A stretch of 64,000 nucleotides of DNA from Collinsella sp. TF06-26 (GTDB lineage Bacteria > Actinomycetota > Coriobacteriia > Coriobacteriales > Coriobacteriaceae): the NCBI RefSeq assembly GCF_002232035.1, contig NZ_NKXR01000008.1, positions 1 to 64,000 on the forward strand. Direction: 5' to 3'. The position numbers and the translations under genes were made by a program. The notes under the pieces are model-generated. The model ran no database searches. It had not been told where the DNA came from and saw nothing but the letters and a program-made list of their open reading frames with translations. Positions 34,297-43,408 of the stretch are shown here, in pieces. Each line of letters begins with the position of its first letter. The first letter of the stretch is position 1.

Positions 34297-35211
34297 TTAC
34301 CAGCTTGCCTCGATATCACGGATGCGCCGATAGAGCCATTCGTTCTGCGGCGCCTGGATATCGTGCTTGGCCGCGAGGCGGCGGACGGTGCCCGCGAACT
34401 CCTCGACCTCTGTTTTGCGCTGCGCGACGCGGTCCTGCGCCATCGAGGGCATGCCGGCGGTGCCGAGCCCCTCGATGAGATGCACCATTTGCGTTAGGTC
34501 TGCCTCGGTGAGCTCGATACCCTCGGCGTTGGCGACTGCAAGCGTCTCGCGCATGGCGGAGACAAAGCGACGACGCTGCTCGGAGCCCTGTTCCGTGGCG
34601 CTTCCGTACGTACCGCCGTAGGCCATGCAGGTCTGGTTGATGCCGTCGTTGAGCATAAGCTTGGCCCACATGCGGTGCGCGATGTCTGCCTCGACGGTGT
34701 GTGCGATGCCGCAGCGCGTGTAGAGCCCGTCGATGGCGGCGACGGTCGCGGGGTCGGTGCCGGCGGCCGCACCAAAGCGGATCTCGCCCGCATTGGTAAA
34801 GGTGAGCGCGCCGTTGAGAAACACGGCGTCCATGCCTTGGCATATTCCGAGGACGGTGTGCTCCCAGCCAAAGCGCTCGGCAATCTTCTGCTCGCTCGTG
34901 ATGCCGTTGCACAGCGACGCGATCAGCGTGTCGGGTCCCACGACGCTTTCCAGGGTTTTGAGCGCCACATCGAGCCCGGTTGTCTTGACCGTGAGGATGA
35001 CCAGGTCGACGGGCGTCGCCTCGCTCGCGCGGACGGACTTGAGCGCGCAGGGCTTGCCGTTGACGGTGAGCGCATCACCCGCGTGGCGCTCAAAGCGCGC
35101 GTCGTCCATAACGTATTCGGCGGCGTCGTTGCCGAGCGCTTGGGCGATCATGCTGCCGTAGAGCAGGCCCACGCCGCCCTTGCCGATGAAGGCGACCTTG
35201 TTGATCTGCAT
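34297..35211 (-). CDS. panE: 2-dehydropantoate 2-reductase
   Basis: NADPH-dependent ketopantoate reductase of the PanE/ApbA family, 304 residues. The Rossmann motif is FIGKGGVGLLYG (GxGxxG), and the catalytic-lysine region reads HRMWAKLMLNDGINQTC; the C-terminal PSMAQDRVAQRKTEVEEFAG is the family's substrate-binding signature. The ATG at 35211 is chosen because GGGGAG lies nine bases upstream, while the ATG at 35220 abuts it. No other pantothenate gene lies near, and some ApbA relatives act on other 2-keto acids. Confidence 0.88.
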   Translation of the reverse strand: MQINKVAFIGKGGVGLLYGSMIAQALGNDAAEYVMDDARFERHAGDALTVNGKPCALKSVRASEATPVDLVILTVKTTGLDVALKTLESVVGPDTLIASLCNGITSEQKIAERFGWEHTVLGICQGMDAVFLNGALTFTNAGEIRFGAAAGTDPATVAAIDGLYTRCGIAHTVEADIAHRMWAKLMLNDGINQTCMAYGGTYGSATEQGSEQRRRFVSAMRETLAVANAEGIELTEADLTQMVHLIEGLGTAGMPSMAQDRVAQRKTEVEEFAGTVRRLAAKHDIQAPQNEWLYRRIRDIEASW

Positions 35212-35328
35212 GTGAATCATCTCCCCATAAAAGGGCGCCCGCGTATGGGGCGCCTGATGGATTGTATGCCGCCGGGCCATGTCGCGTGCACCGGATGGCC
35301 GTATTTAGAAGAACAAACGCATGGGAAC

Positions 35329-36099
35329 TTATGACGCGGGGCAGACCGCAAAGACACGTGCGGGATATCCGACGCCATCACGCACCTTGGGGAAGGTGCA
35401 GAAGATGACGGCGCCCGTGGCGGGAAGCTCGTCTAGATGGTCCATGACCTCGATCTGATAGCGATCGACCGAGAGGATGTACTGTTCGCCGGGGTAGGGG
35501 TAGGCGTCCTCACGCGTGGTCACGCTCGCCGGGTCGGTGTCAGCCGGCTCGTGGCCGATGGCGCCGATGTCGCGCTCTTCAACGAGCCACTTGATGGCGT
35601 CGAGGTCCCAGCCGGGGTAGTGGGGCTGGCCGTCCTCGTCCTTGTTCTCGAGGTCGGCGAGCTTGGACCAGTCGGAGCGGAAGGCGACGAAAGCGTCCTC
35701 GGGAATGCGACCGTGCTCATCCTCCCAAGCTTTGAGGTCCTCGATGGTCAGGATAAAGTCGGGATTCGCGGCGCACTCCTCGTGCTTGTCGATCACGCAG
35801 AGCGGATGCATAAACTCGATGGGTTCAATCTCTCCAAGGGAACGGCCGTCAACATGGAAGTGGCGCGGTGCGTCGACATGCGTGCCGTACTGCGAGGCGA
35901 CCGAATACTGGAAGCAACGCATGGGGGCGAGCATGTCCTCGGGCGTGCCGGGCAGGTAGTCGAAGAGCTTGGTGGACTCAAACGGCTTAAAGCCAAACCA
36001 GTGCGGGGTGTCGCATGAGAGCGTGTGGGTGAGGTCGACCCAGCGATAATCGTTGCTTTTGAGCTGGGAGGCGAGGTTCCAAAGGTCGAGCGCGGGCAT
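35329..36099 (-). CDS. cyclase-family (kynurenine formamidase-like) hydrolase
   Basis: A 256-residue metal-dependent hydrolase of the cyclase/KynB superfamily. The signature YGTHVDAPRHFHVDGRSL holds the metal-binding HxxxDxxxH pattern, preceded by VDLTHTLSCDTPHWFGF. AAAGGAG precedes the ATG. It is followed on the same strand by panE after 117 bases. No tryptophan-degradation genes are present, so the substrate is open. Confidence 0.85.
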   Translation of the reverse strand: MPALDLWNLASQLKSNDYRWVDLTHTLSCDTPHWFGFKPFESTKLFDYLPGTPEDMLAPMRCFQYSVASQYGTHVDAPRHFHVDGRSLGEIEPIEFMHPLCVIDKHEECAANPDFILTIEDLKAWEDEHGRIPEDAFVAFRSDWSKLADLENKDEDGQPHYPGWDLDAIKWLVEERDIGAIGHEPADTDPASVTTREDAYPYPGEQYILSVDRYQIEVMDHLDELPATGAVIFCTFPKVRDGVGYPARVFAVCPAS

Positions 36100-36262
36100 G
36101 GGCGGCTCCTTTCATCGGGCTTTTTGCTGATGTTAAAGCGGTGCCGTGACAGCTCGATTTCTGCTGCGTTACGATACGTTCTCGATTGCGATTCCACGAT
36201 GTTTCGGCCGCGTGACCATTGTGTTTCGCCTTGCCGGGGCGCTGATGGCGAAAGGAGGGGCC

Positions 36263-37453
36263 GTGCAATATCGCGTTGACCCCAAAAGTGGTAACCGAAT
36301 ATCCGCTCTGGGTCTGGGCTGCATGAGATTTCCCGGTGCGCCGGGACACCCCGATGCGAAGACAGCCGATGCCATCATTTCCCGTGCGGTGGAGCAGGGG
36401 ATTAATTATCTGGATACCGCGTATCTCTATCCCGGTAACGAGGTGTGCGTGGGCGCCTCACTTGAGCGCCTGGGTCTGCGCGACCGCGTGTTGCTCGCGA
36501 CTAAGTTGCCGCACGCTTCGTGCAAGTGCGCGGAGGATTTCGACCGGTTCTTCGACGAGCAACTGCGCCGCCTGCGGACCGACCATATCGACTATTACCT
36601 TATGCACAACATCACTTCGCCCGCCCAGTGGGAGCGCGTGGTGGCGTTGGGCATCGAAGACTGGATTGCGCACCAAAAGGCTGCGGGGCGTATTCGCCAG
36701 ATAGGTTTTTCGTATCACGGCAGTGCGGCGGACTTCCTGACGATGCTCGACGCGTATGACTGGGATTTTTGCCAGATCCAGTACAACTACGCTGGAGAGC
36801 GCTACCAAGCGGGAACGGCGGGACTTATAGCAGCCGCCGAGTGCGGGCTCGCGGTGTTTGTGATGGAACCGCTTTTGGGCGGACGCCTGGCGGGCAAGCT
36901 GCCTCCGCGGGCCCGCGCCGTGCTCGATGACGTACGCGATCCGTACCTGAAGACGCCGGCTGCTTGGGGCCTTTCGTGGGTGTGGAACCATCCTCAAGTC
37001 ACGATGCTGCTTTCGGGCATGACCGATACCGCGCAGGTGGACGAGAACGCGGTGCTGGCCGATCGGGCCCTGCCGGATTCGATGACAGCCGCTCAGCTCG
37101 ATACCATCGCACGCGTGCTGGCGGAGTTTGAAAAATCGAATCGCGTGCCCTGCACGGGATGCGGCTACTGCATGCCATGTCCCAAGGGTATTAACATTCC
37201 CGGCTGCTTTGCCGCTTACAACGCGAGCTATGCGCACAGCTGGTTTACGGGGCTGTCGCAATACTTTACGGCGAGCGCGGTGCGCACGAGCGAGCCCAAG
37301 CTCGTGAGCAATTGCGTCAAGTGTGGCAAATGTGCGCGTCACTGCCCGCAACACATCGATATCCCCGAGCGTCTCGACGACGCGCGCCGACGTTTCCAGC
37401 CTGGCCCCGTAACGGCCGCGCTTAAAGTCTTCAGCAAAACTCGCTCCTCATGA
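36263..37453 (+). CDS. aldo/keto reductase fused to a 2x[4Fe-4S] ferredoxin domain
   Basis: A 396-residue protein. Residues 1-280 form an aldo/keto reductase barrel (MQYRVDPKSGNRISALGLGCMRF, DTAYLYPGNE, ATKLPHASCK). The C-terminus has two ferredoxin clusters: CTGCGYCMPCPKG and CVKCGKCARHCPQ. This architecture is common in anaerobes and suggests electron exchange with ferredoxin rather than NADPH alone. The GTG at 36263 is chosen because AAAGGAGG lies just upstream and the family starts MQYR; an ATG at 36245 is possible. Substrate unknown. Confidence 0.88.
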   Translation: MQYRVDPKSGNRISALGLGCMRFPGAPGHPDAKTADAIISRAVEQGINYLDTAYLYPGNEVCVGASLERLGLRDRVLLATKLPHASCKCAEDFDRFFDEQLRRLRTDHIDYYLMHNITSPAQWERVVALGIEDWIAHQKAAGRIRQIGFSYHGSAADFLTMLDAYDWDFCQIQYNYAGERYQAGTAGLIAAAECGLAVFVMEPLLGGRLAGKLPPRARAVLDDVRDPYLKTPAAWGLSWVWNHPQVTMLLSGMTDTAQVDENAVLADRALPDSMTAAQLDTIARVLAEFEKSNRVPCTGCGYCMPCPKGINIPGCFAAYNASYAHSWFTGLSQYFTASAVRTSEPKLVSNCVKCGKCARHCPQHIDIPERLDDARRRFQPGPVTAALKVFSKTRSS

Positions 37454-37539
37454 CCCTTTTATATCTTGTGATGGAATAGTTCCTGTTTGCGGCAGAATAG
37501 GGCGATAGCAGGAACTATTTCGTCGCAACTGAAGGGGGG
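37454..37539 (+). ncRNA. structured leader hairpin, copy 1
   Basis: CCCTTTTATATCTTG opens an element that ends in AAGGGGGG, the ribosome-binding site of the next gene. Between them, 20 bases (37468-37487) pair with 37511-37530; the only deviations are three G-U pairs, so the RNA form is the plus strand. The loop holds TTTGCGGCAGAATAGGGC. A close homologue lies at 38613-38700 with compensatory stem changes. The 5' CCCTTTT can pair with the AAGGGGG, which would hide the ribosome-binding site. Confidence 0.75.
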
Positions 37540-37544
37540 CTGTC

Positions 37545-38564
37545 GTGGGCCATCGGGATTCATGTGATGATTTGCGTGAGGTTCGTTGGGGCGTTTTGGG
37601 CGCTGGGCACATTTCGCATCGATTTGCATCGTCGCTCAAGAAGGTCGACGAGGCACGGCTGGTGGCTGCGGCCGGCCGCACTCCTGCACATGTCGAGGAA
37701 TTTTGTCGAGCGTTTTCGATTGATGCCGCGCACAGTTATGCCACGGCTGACGATAGCGACGATGCGGCTTATGATGCGTTGATTGCCGATCCCGATGTCG
37801 ATGCAATCTACTTGGCTATTCCGCATGGCATGCATGCGCATTGGGCTTGTCGGGCACTGCGCGCGGGAAAGGCCGTGCTGTGCGAAAAGCCGGCCGTTTT
37901 GAATGAAGAAGGGGCCCATGCGATCGCCTCTGTTTCCCGTGAGTGCGGTGTGCCGTTTATGGAGGCGATGAAAAATCGGTTTTGTCCGATGCATACTCGC
38001 GTGAAGGGTTTGCTTGCGTCGGGCGAGCTCGGCTGTATCGTCTCGATCGAAAGCGTGCAAAAACTCGATTATGGTGAGTCCCCTTCGAGTTATCTGCTCG
38101 ATCCGTTGCAGGGTGGCTGTCTATATGACATGGGCTGCTATGCGGTCGGGTGGTTTGAGGATCTGCTTGCGGGTGCGTGCGATGTTTCGTCTCGTGAAGT
38201 TCGCTGGCGTGACGTATTAGGCGGCCGCGTGGATTGGGCCGATGAGATCCATATGAGTGTCGGCGGTATACCCATTCATATGGTGTGCGACGGCAAAGCA
38301 GCATATGAAAGCCGCTTAATGATTGCCTACGAACGGGGTTCGGTGGAAATCGAGCGCCTCCATCGCCCCGAGCTCGCCCATGTGAAGTACTCCGACGGAC
38401 GAATGCTCGAAATTAATGCCCCGTTTGATGTCGATGATTTCTACGGCGAAATTCAGCATGCGACGCAGCTCGTCCAGACGGGAGAGCTTGAAAGCCCCGT
38501 TATGCCTCTTGCCGCCACGCAGCGCTGCGCGCAGATAATCGATGCGATTCGCTTGACGCTCTAG
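37545..38564 (+). CDS. Gfo/Idh/MocA-family oxidoreductase
   Basis: A 339-residue NAD(P)-dependent dehydrogenase-like protein. The Rossmann motif is VRWGVLGAGHISHRF (GxGxI), followed by VLCEKPAVLNEEGA and, in the second domain, GGCLYDMGCYAVGWF. The pattern resembles trans-1,2-dihydrobenzene-1,2-diol dehydrogenase-like members. The GTG at 37545 follows AAGGGGGG by five bases; that site lies at the edge of the leader hairpin. It is distinct from the Gfo/Idh protein at 28450. Substrate unknown. Confidence 0.88.
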   Translation: MGHRDSCDDLREVRWGVLGAGHISHRFASSLKKVDEARLVAAAGRTPAHVEEFCRAFSIDAAHSYATADDSDDAAYDALIADPDVDAIYLAIPHGMHAHWACRALRAGKAVLCEKPAVLNEEGAHAIASVSRECGVPFMEAMKNRFCPMHTRVKGLLASGELGCIVSIESVQKLDYGESPSSYLLDPLQGGCLYDMGCYAVGWFEDLLAGACDVSSREVRWRDVLGGRVDWADEIHMSVGGIPIHMVCDGKAAYESRLMIAYERGSVEIERLHRPELAHVKYSDGRMLEINAPFDVDDFYGEIQHATQLVQTGELESPVMPLAATQRCAQIIDAIRLTL

Positions 38565-38612
38565 GCTGCGGTGCTGGTGCTCAAGGGGGCTCGGCGGACC
38601 TTGCCCCTGATG

Positions 38613-38700
38613 CCCCTTTTATATCTTGCGGTGGAATACGGTCTGTTTGCGCCAAAATAAGGCACCAATAGACCGTATTTCACCGCAACTGATGAGGGGG
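38613..38700 (+). ncRNA. structured leader hairpin, copy 2
   Basis: Homologous to 37454-37539: same CCCTTTTATATCTTG start, same TGTTTGCG loop segment, same CGCAACTGA before the G-rich end. The stem TTGCGGTGGAATACGGTCT pairs with AGACCGTATTTCACCGCAA with a single G-U. At four or more stem positions both strands differ from copy 1 yet still pair. The final GAGGGGG is the ribosome-binding site for nfo. Confidence 0.75.
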
Positions 38701-38708
38701 AGTTGGAG

Positions 38709-39575
38709 ATGCTGACGATCGGGTGTCATCTTTCGACGACGAAGGGCTATCGGGCGATGGGGGAGACGGCGTTGTCCATTGGCGCCAATACCTTTGCGTT
38801 CTTTACGCGCAACCCGCGCGGTGGCAAGGCAAAAGACTTTGACATGGATGACGTGGCGGCTCTGCGCGAGCTTATGGCACAAAACGACTTTGGACCGCTG
38901 GTGGCGCATGCCCCGTATACCTATAACCCCTGCTCGGCCAAAGAGCGGGCGCGCGAGTTTGCCCTGGAGGCCATGGCAGAGGACCTGCGGCGCATGGAAG
39001 CGCTGCCCGGCAACTACTACAATTTTCACCCCGGTGCGCATGTGGGACAGGGGGCGGACGCCGGCATTCAGATGATTGTCGACACACTGTGCCAGGTGAT
39101 GTTTGAGGGGCAGCAGACGACGGTATTGCTCGAGACCATGGCAGGCAAGGGCACCGAGGTGGGCCGTAGCTTTGAAGAGCTGGCGTGCATTATCGAGGGC
39201 GTTGCCGCCAAGTGCCCAGAGCTGTCCGATAAGCTGGGCGTTTGTTTGGACACCTGCCATGTGAACGATGCCGGCTACGACATCATCCATGATCTGGACG
39301 GCGTACTCGACGAGTTCGATCGCGTGGTGGGTATCGATCGCTTGCATGCTGTACACATCAACGATTCGAAGAACCCTTGTGGCGCCCATAAAGATCGTCA
39401 CGAGTGCATCGGCAAGGGATACCTTGGCAGCGAGGAATTTGGTGGCGGTATGCAGGTTATGCAGAATATTGTATCGAATGGCCGTTTGCGTTCACTGCCG
39501 TTTATTTTGGAGACTCCGAACGAACTTGCAGGTTATGCAGCTGAAATTAGACTATTAAGGTCATTGCAGCAGTAA
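38709..39575 (+). CDS. nfo: endonuclease IV (AP endonuclease)
   Basis: Zinc-dependent DNA repair enzyme that incises at abasic sites. The 288-residue TIM barrel contains [57 protein letters not shown] and [22 protein letters not shown], which hold the metal ligands. The ATG at 38709 has GAGGGGG eight bases upstream; a TTG at 38703 is too close. Its ribosome-binding site forms the 3' end of a structured leader, so translation may be regulated. Confidence 0.95.
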   Translation: MLTIGCHLSTTKGYRAMGETALSIGANTFAFFTRNPRGGKAKDFDMDDVAALRELMAQNDFGPLVAHAPYTYNPCSAKERAREFALEAMAEDLRRMEALPGNYYNFHPGAHVGQGADAGIQMIVDTLCQVMFEGQQTTVLLETMAGKGTEVGRSFEELACIIEGVAAKCPELSDKLGVCLDTCHVNDAGYDIIHDLDGVLDEFDRVVGIDRLHAVHINDSKNPCGAHKDRHECIGKGYLGSEEFGGGMQVMQNIVSNGRLRSLPFILETPNELAGYAAEIRLLRSLQQ

Positions 39576-39636
39576 TGACTGTCATAAAGTAGAGTATTCC
39601 ATTCACGTTATGGGTTTGTTTCAATCAGTTTTCTCA

Positions 39637-39665
39637 TTGCAGATTCGTAATTCCGGGTGCATAAT
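39637..39665 (+). promoter_or_regulatory. promoter of the amino-acid importer operon
   Basis: TTGCAG and CATAAT lie 17 bases apart, 58 bases before the start of the binding-protein gene. Confidence 0.65.
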
Positions 39666-39722
39666 AGCCAACAGTTTTTGCAGACCTCTGAATCAAACGA
39701 GGTCACCGGAAGGAGACTGATT

Positions 39723-40583
39723 ATGAAGCTCAAGAAGCTTGGCGCATTTGCCGCCACGGGTGCCATGGCGCTCGCCCTTGCTCTGACGGGCTGCGGCTCG
39801 TCCAACGCCACCTCTGGTTCTGATGCCGGTTCCAGCAGCTCTGACGACGCTAAGGTCGAGAAGGTCGACGGCTCCAAGGAGTACGCACTCGTCAAGGACG
39901 GCACGCTGACCGTCGGCACCTCTGCCGAGTACGCCCCGTTTGAGTACAAGGACGACAACGGCGATTATCAGGGCTTTGACCTTGAGCTTATCAAGGCTAT
40001 CGGTGACAAGCTGGGCCTGGATGTCGAGTACGTCAACAACGACTTTGACACGCTCGTCCCCGGCGTTGCTTCGGGCGCCAAGTACGACGTCGCCATCGCG
40101 GCTATCACCGACACGCCCGAGCGTGAGAAGGAAGTCGCGTTCTCCGACTCTTACTACATGGACGATCAGGCTATCGTGACCAAGGTCGATAACACCGACA
40201 TCACGGCCGACAACTACAGCGAGAAGCTCAACAACGCCGACGCCACGATCATCGTCCAGTCTGGCTCGACTGCCGAGGCCTTTGCCCAGGAGAACTTCCC
40301 CAAGGCAAAGATCGTCCCCTACAAGGACGCTACCGAGTGCTTCAGCGCCCTGCAGTCCGATAAGGGCGACGCCGTGGTCACCAACCGCTCCGTCGCCAGC
40401 CAGCTGACCGCCGAGCAGTTCAACACCTGCCAGACCATCAAGCAGATCAGCACCGGCGAGGAGTACGCCATCGCCATCAACCAGGGCAACACTAAGCTCA
40501 AGGACGACATCAACCAGGCTATCAAGGACCTGACCGATGACGGTACCGTTGACGCCCTTATGGCTAAGTACAACATCAAGTAA
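39723..40583 (+). CDS. amino-acid ABC transporter substrate-binding lipoprotein
   Basis: A 286-residue family-3 solute-binding protein. Signal peptide with lipobox ALTGC (Cys24), then a Ser/Asp-rich linker, then the conserved LTVGTSAEYAPFEYKDDNGDYQGFDLELIKAIGDKLG. The binding lobe includes VAIAAITDTPEREKEVAFSDSYY. It probably captures polar amino acids such as glutamine or arginine; specificity is not readable. GGAGA precedes the ATG. The permease and ATPase genes follow on the same strand. Confidence 0.94.
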   Translation: MKLKKLGAFAATGAMALALALTGCGSSNATSGSDAGSSSSDDAKVEKVDGSKEYALVKDGTLTVGTSAEYAPFEYKDDNGDYQGFDLELIKAIGDKLGLDVEYVNNDFDTLVPGVASGAKYDVAIAAITDTPEREKEVAFSDSYYMDDQAIVTKVDNTDITADNYSEKLNNADATIIVQSGSTAEAFAQENFPKAKIVPYKDATECFSALQSDKGDAVVTNRSVASQLTAEQFNTCQTIKQISTGEEYAIAINQGNTKLKDDINQAIKDLTDDGTVDALMAKYNIK

Positions 40584-40605
40584 AATAGCTACTTGATTGC
40601 ACGCG

Positions 40606-40636
40606 GGCCCTTTCCGTTTTGGCGGAGAGGGCCTTT
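40606..40636 (+). terminator. hairpin between binding protein and permease genes
   Basis: GGCCCTTTCCG pairs with CGGAGAGGGCC (one G-U) around TTTTGG, with a weak TTTGCGTTTC afterwards. It may lower permease expression relative to binding protein. Confidence 0.65.
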
Positions 40637-40699
40637 GCGTTTCTTGAATGGGCGTCATCCCGCCCCGTTATGTCGGCAACTTAAACGTTAGGAGCCACC

Positions 40700-42061
40700 T
40701 TGTCTCGATTGAACCAAGGAGCCATGGGCAAGAGCCATCCACTGCCCTCGATGCTTCAAAAGCTGGCCTGTGCCCTGGCTGTGGTGCTCGCCCTGGTATG
40801 CGCGGGGGCCTGCGTGCCCTCGACTGCTCAGGCACTTGAGACCGCAAAGATCACCGCCCGACCCAATACCGGTTCGGGTAGCGACGTAGTCGGTGGCACC
40901 GAGACTCGTATCACCTGGGAGGTCCAGGCCAATGCCGACGAGGAACTGAGCGGTCTTTCGCTGACGTTTGCCGATGGCACGACCTTTGGTGCGGACGACA
41001 CGCGTCTGACGATGCTCTCGGGCGATGACCTTATGGACCGTACGCCCATGAAGCCTACGTGCAAGGTCGACGGCCAGACGCTCAAGATCGATTTTGGCGA
41101 GACGGCTCCGGCCGGCGGCTATTTCCGCGTCGAGGTCTACGGCGTGACCTTCCCCGTCGAGGGCGGCGACGAGGCCTTTAGCGGCACCTACACTTTGGCC
41201 GATGGTTCGACCAAGAAGATCTCCAAGATTCCGTCGGTGGAGATCAAGGACGTGACGGCATTCGATAACTTCCTGGCCGACCTTAAGGAGCAGCCGTGGG
41301 TCGAGGCATGGAACTCCAACATGTTCCTTCGCCTGTTCCTGAACCCGGTCATTTTGGTCCAGAGCCTGCCGATCGTCTTCAAAGGCTTCCTCATGTCGCT
41401 CTCGATCGTGCTCGTGGCGTTTCCGCTGGCAATTCCCTTCGGTTTCGCCCTGTCGCTCATGCGCATCTCCAAGTCGCGCATCCTGCGTTGCCTTGCCGGT
41501 ATCTATGTGAATATCATTCGCGGTACGCCGGCGTTCCTGCAGATCTACATCGCGTTCTTTGGCCTGCCGCTGGCCGGCGTCAAGGTTGACGACTATGTGC
41601 TGGGCGTCATCGTCATGGCCATGAACTCGTCCGCCTACCTGTGCGAGATCTTCCGTGCCGGTATTCAGTCGATCCCCAAGGGCCAGAACGAGGCTGCGCG
41701 CTCGCTGGGCATGAACGCCTTCCAGACACTGCTCTACGTTATGATTCCGCAGACGTTCCGCAATGTCCTGCCAACGTTGACCAGTGAGTTCATCCTGCTT
41801 TACAAGGATACGTCGCTGCTCGCGGCCGTGGGCGTGGTCGAGATCGTCATGAACGCCCGCACCATCGTGGCCACGACGGGCTCTATTACACCGTACGTGG
41901 TTGCCGCCCTGTTCTATCTGGTCATCACCCTGCCGCTCGCTCGCTTGGTGAGCGGCCTTGAGGCGAGGCTTTTGGGCACGGCCGAAACTAAGAAGAAGCG
42001 TCCCGCCAAGAGCGCCGGACAGGTCGTCGCGACGCCCGCCGATCACATCGCCGGTCTGTAA
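40700..42061 (+). CDS. amino-acid ABC permease with an N-terminal extracytoplasmic domain
   Basis: A 453-residue protein. Residues 1-46 look like a signal sequence or anchor (LACALAVVLALVCAGACV, possible cleavage after AQA). Residues about 47-205 form a soluble, probably beta-rich domain with no family I recognise. Residues 215-430 are a standard HisM/GlnP-type permease (LLYVMIPQTFRNVLPTLTSEF is the EAA loop). Normal permeases are about 220 residues, so this one is twice the size. The TTG at 40700 is chosen because AGGAG lies six to seven bases upstream; the ATG at 40724 is too close to its AAGGAG. Confidence 0.88.
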   Translation: MSRLNQGAMGKSHPLPSMLQKLACALAVVLALVCAGACVPSTAQALETAKITARPNTGSGSDVVGGTETRITWEVQANADEELSGLSLTFADGTTFGADDTRLTMLSGDDLMDRTPMKPTCKVDGQTLKIDFGETAPAGGYFRVEVYGVTFPVEGGDEAFSGTYTLADGSTKKISKIPSVEIKDVTAFDNFLADLKEQPWVEAWNSNMFLRLFLNPVILVQSLPIVFKGFLMSLSIVLVAFPLAIPFGFALSLMRISKSRILRCLAGIYVNIIRGTPAFLQIYIAFFGLPLAGVKVDDYVLGVIVMAMNSSAYLCEIFRAGIQSIPKGQNEAARSLGMNAFQTLLYVMIPQTFRNVLPTLTSEFILLYKDTSLLAAVGVVEIVMNARTIVATTGSITPYVVAALFYLVITLPLARLVSGLEARLLGTAETKKKRPAKSAGQVVATPADHIAGL

Positions 42062-42073
42062 GGAGGTCCTATC

Positions 42074-42826
42074 ATGAGCGAAACCAATAACTCGAACGAG
42101 GTCGTCGTCAGCATCAAGAACCTCCAGAAGGCCTTTGGCGATAACGTGGTCCTGCGCGATATCGATCTGGATGTGCACAAGGGCGAGGTTGTCGTAGTTC
42201 TGGGTCCCTCGGGCTCGGGTAAGTCGACGATGCTTCGCTGCATCAACCGTCTTGAGCATCCCACGAGTGGCTCGATTGTCGTTGAGGGTGTGGACGTGTG
42301 CGCCAAGGGCGTCGATCTTAACAAGGTGCGCACGCATCTGGGTATGGTGTTCCAGCAGTTCAATTTGTTCCCGCACCTCTCAGTCAAAAAGAACGTCATG
42401 CTCGCGCAGCAGAAGGTGCTCAAGCGCAGCAAGGAAGAGGCCGAGAAAATTGCCGTCGAGGAGCTGACCAAGGTCGGTCTTGCCGAGCGTATCGACTTTA
42501 TGCCGAGCCAGCTCTCGGGCGGTCAGCAGCAGCGCGTTGCCATCGCCCGCGCCCTGTCGATGAACCCGCACGTCATGCTCTTTGACGAGGCCACCTCGGC
42601 GCTCGACCCCGAGCTCGTGCGCGACGTCCTGGGTGTCATGCGCGACCTGGCACGCGACGGCATGACCATGATCGTCGTGACGCACGAGATGGGCTTTGCC
42701 CGCGATGTCGCCGACCGCGTCGTCTTTATGGACGGCGGCGTCATTGTGGAAGAGGGTACGCCGAGCGAGGTCTTCGACCACCCCAAGAGCGAGCGCACCA
42801 AGGCGTTCTTGGGAAATATCTCGTAG
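42074..42826 (+). CDS. amino-acid ABC transporter ATP-binding protein
   Basis: A 250-residue GlnQ/HisP-type ATPase with Walker [10 protein letters not shown]-loop [11 protein letters not shown], signature [15 protein letters not shown], Walker [15 protein letters not shown] and switch TH in VVTHEMGF. The ATG follows AAGGAGG and lies 12 bases after the permease stop. It completes the importer operon. Confidence 0.96.
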   Translation: MSETNNSNEVVVSIKNLQKAFGDNVVLRDIDLDVHKGEVVVVLGPSGSGKSTMLRCINRLEHPTSGSIVVEGVDVCAKGVDLNKVRTHLGMVFQQFNLFPHLSVKKNVMLAQQKVLKRSKEEAEKIAVEELTKVGLAERIDFMPSQLSGGQQQRVAIARALSMNPHVMLFDEATSALDPELVRDVLGVMRDLARDGMTMIVVTHEMGFARDVADRVVFMDGGVIVEEGTPSEVFDHPKSERTKAFLGNIS

Positions 42827-42847
42827 CCGGTTGATGTAACTGCCGTT

Positions 42848-42893
42848 ACAAAAGAGCGGGGGCTGGACTTGAATCCAGCCCCCGCTCTTTTGT
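42848..42893. terminator. bidirectional terminator
   Basis: A perfect 20-bp stem (42848-42867 with 42874-42893) has a six-base loop and ends in CTTTTGT on both strands. It separates the importer operon from the convergent flavodoxin gene. Confidence 0.95.
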
Positions 42894-42942
42894 AGGGATG
42901 GGGATGCGCTGTGATACAGGCTCTTTTGGAGGCCTGGTTTCG

Positions 42943-43362
42943 TTACGCGAGCTCGGCTCCGAGGGCCTTGCAGGCCACCTCGCCCTCATCGTCGGGCGCA
43001 TCGTAGCAAATGACGGAGTCCACGACGTTGACGCCGGCCTCGTCGGCGTCGGCCTTCCAGTTGTCCATCCACTCGCCCTCGGCCCACGAATAGGAGCCAA
43101 AGAGGACGACCTTCTTGTCGCCGAGGGTCTCCTTGACCTCGTCCCACATAGGCTGAAACTCGTCATACTCAAGCTCCTCGGAGCCCATGGCGGGGCAGCC
43201 GAAGGCGAAGGCATCATATTCGGCGGCCTTGTCGGCAGAGAAGTCGGCGCAGGGGATGACCTCAGTCTCGGCACCCGCGGACGTGGCGCCTTCGGCGACG
43301 AGGTTTGCCATGGCCTCGGTGTTGCCCGTGCCGCTCCAGTAGACGACGGCGATCTTGCTCAT
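42943..43362 (-). CDS. flavodoxin
   Basis: A 139-residue FMN-binding electron carrier. The phosphate-binding loop is YWSGTGNTEAMA near the N-terminus, and the flavin-stacking segments GCPAMGSEELE and FGSYSWAEGEWMDNW are present. AAAGGA precedes the ATG. It lies downstream of the DUF3793 gene on the same strand, a pairing that suggests a shared role in redox or iron metabolism. Flavodoxins often replace ferredoxin when iron is scarce. Confidence 0.95.
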   Translation of the reverse strand: MSKIAVVYWSGTGNTEAMANLVAEGATSAGAETEVIPCADFSADKAAEYDAFAFGCPAMGSEELEYDEFQPMWDEVKETLGDKKVVLFGSYSWAEGEWMDNWKADADEAGVNVVDSVICYDAPDDEGEVACKALGAELA

Positions 43363-43408
43363 GTTGAGTCCTTTCAGTTGTGCGGCAGGTTGCCGCGGCT
43401 TCTATGTT

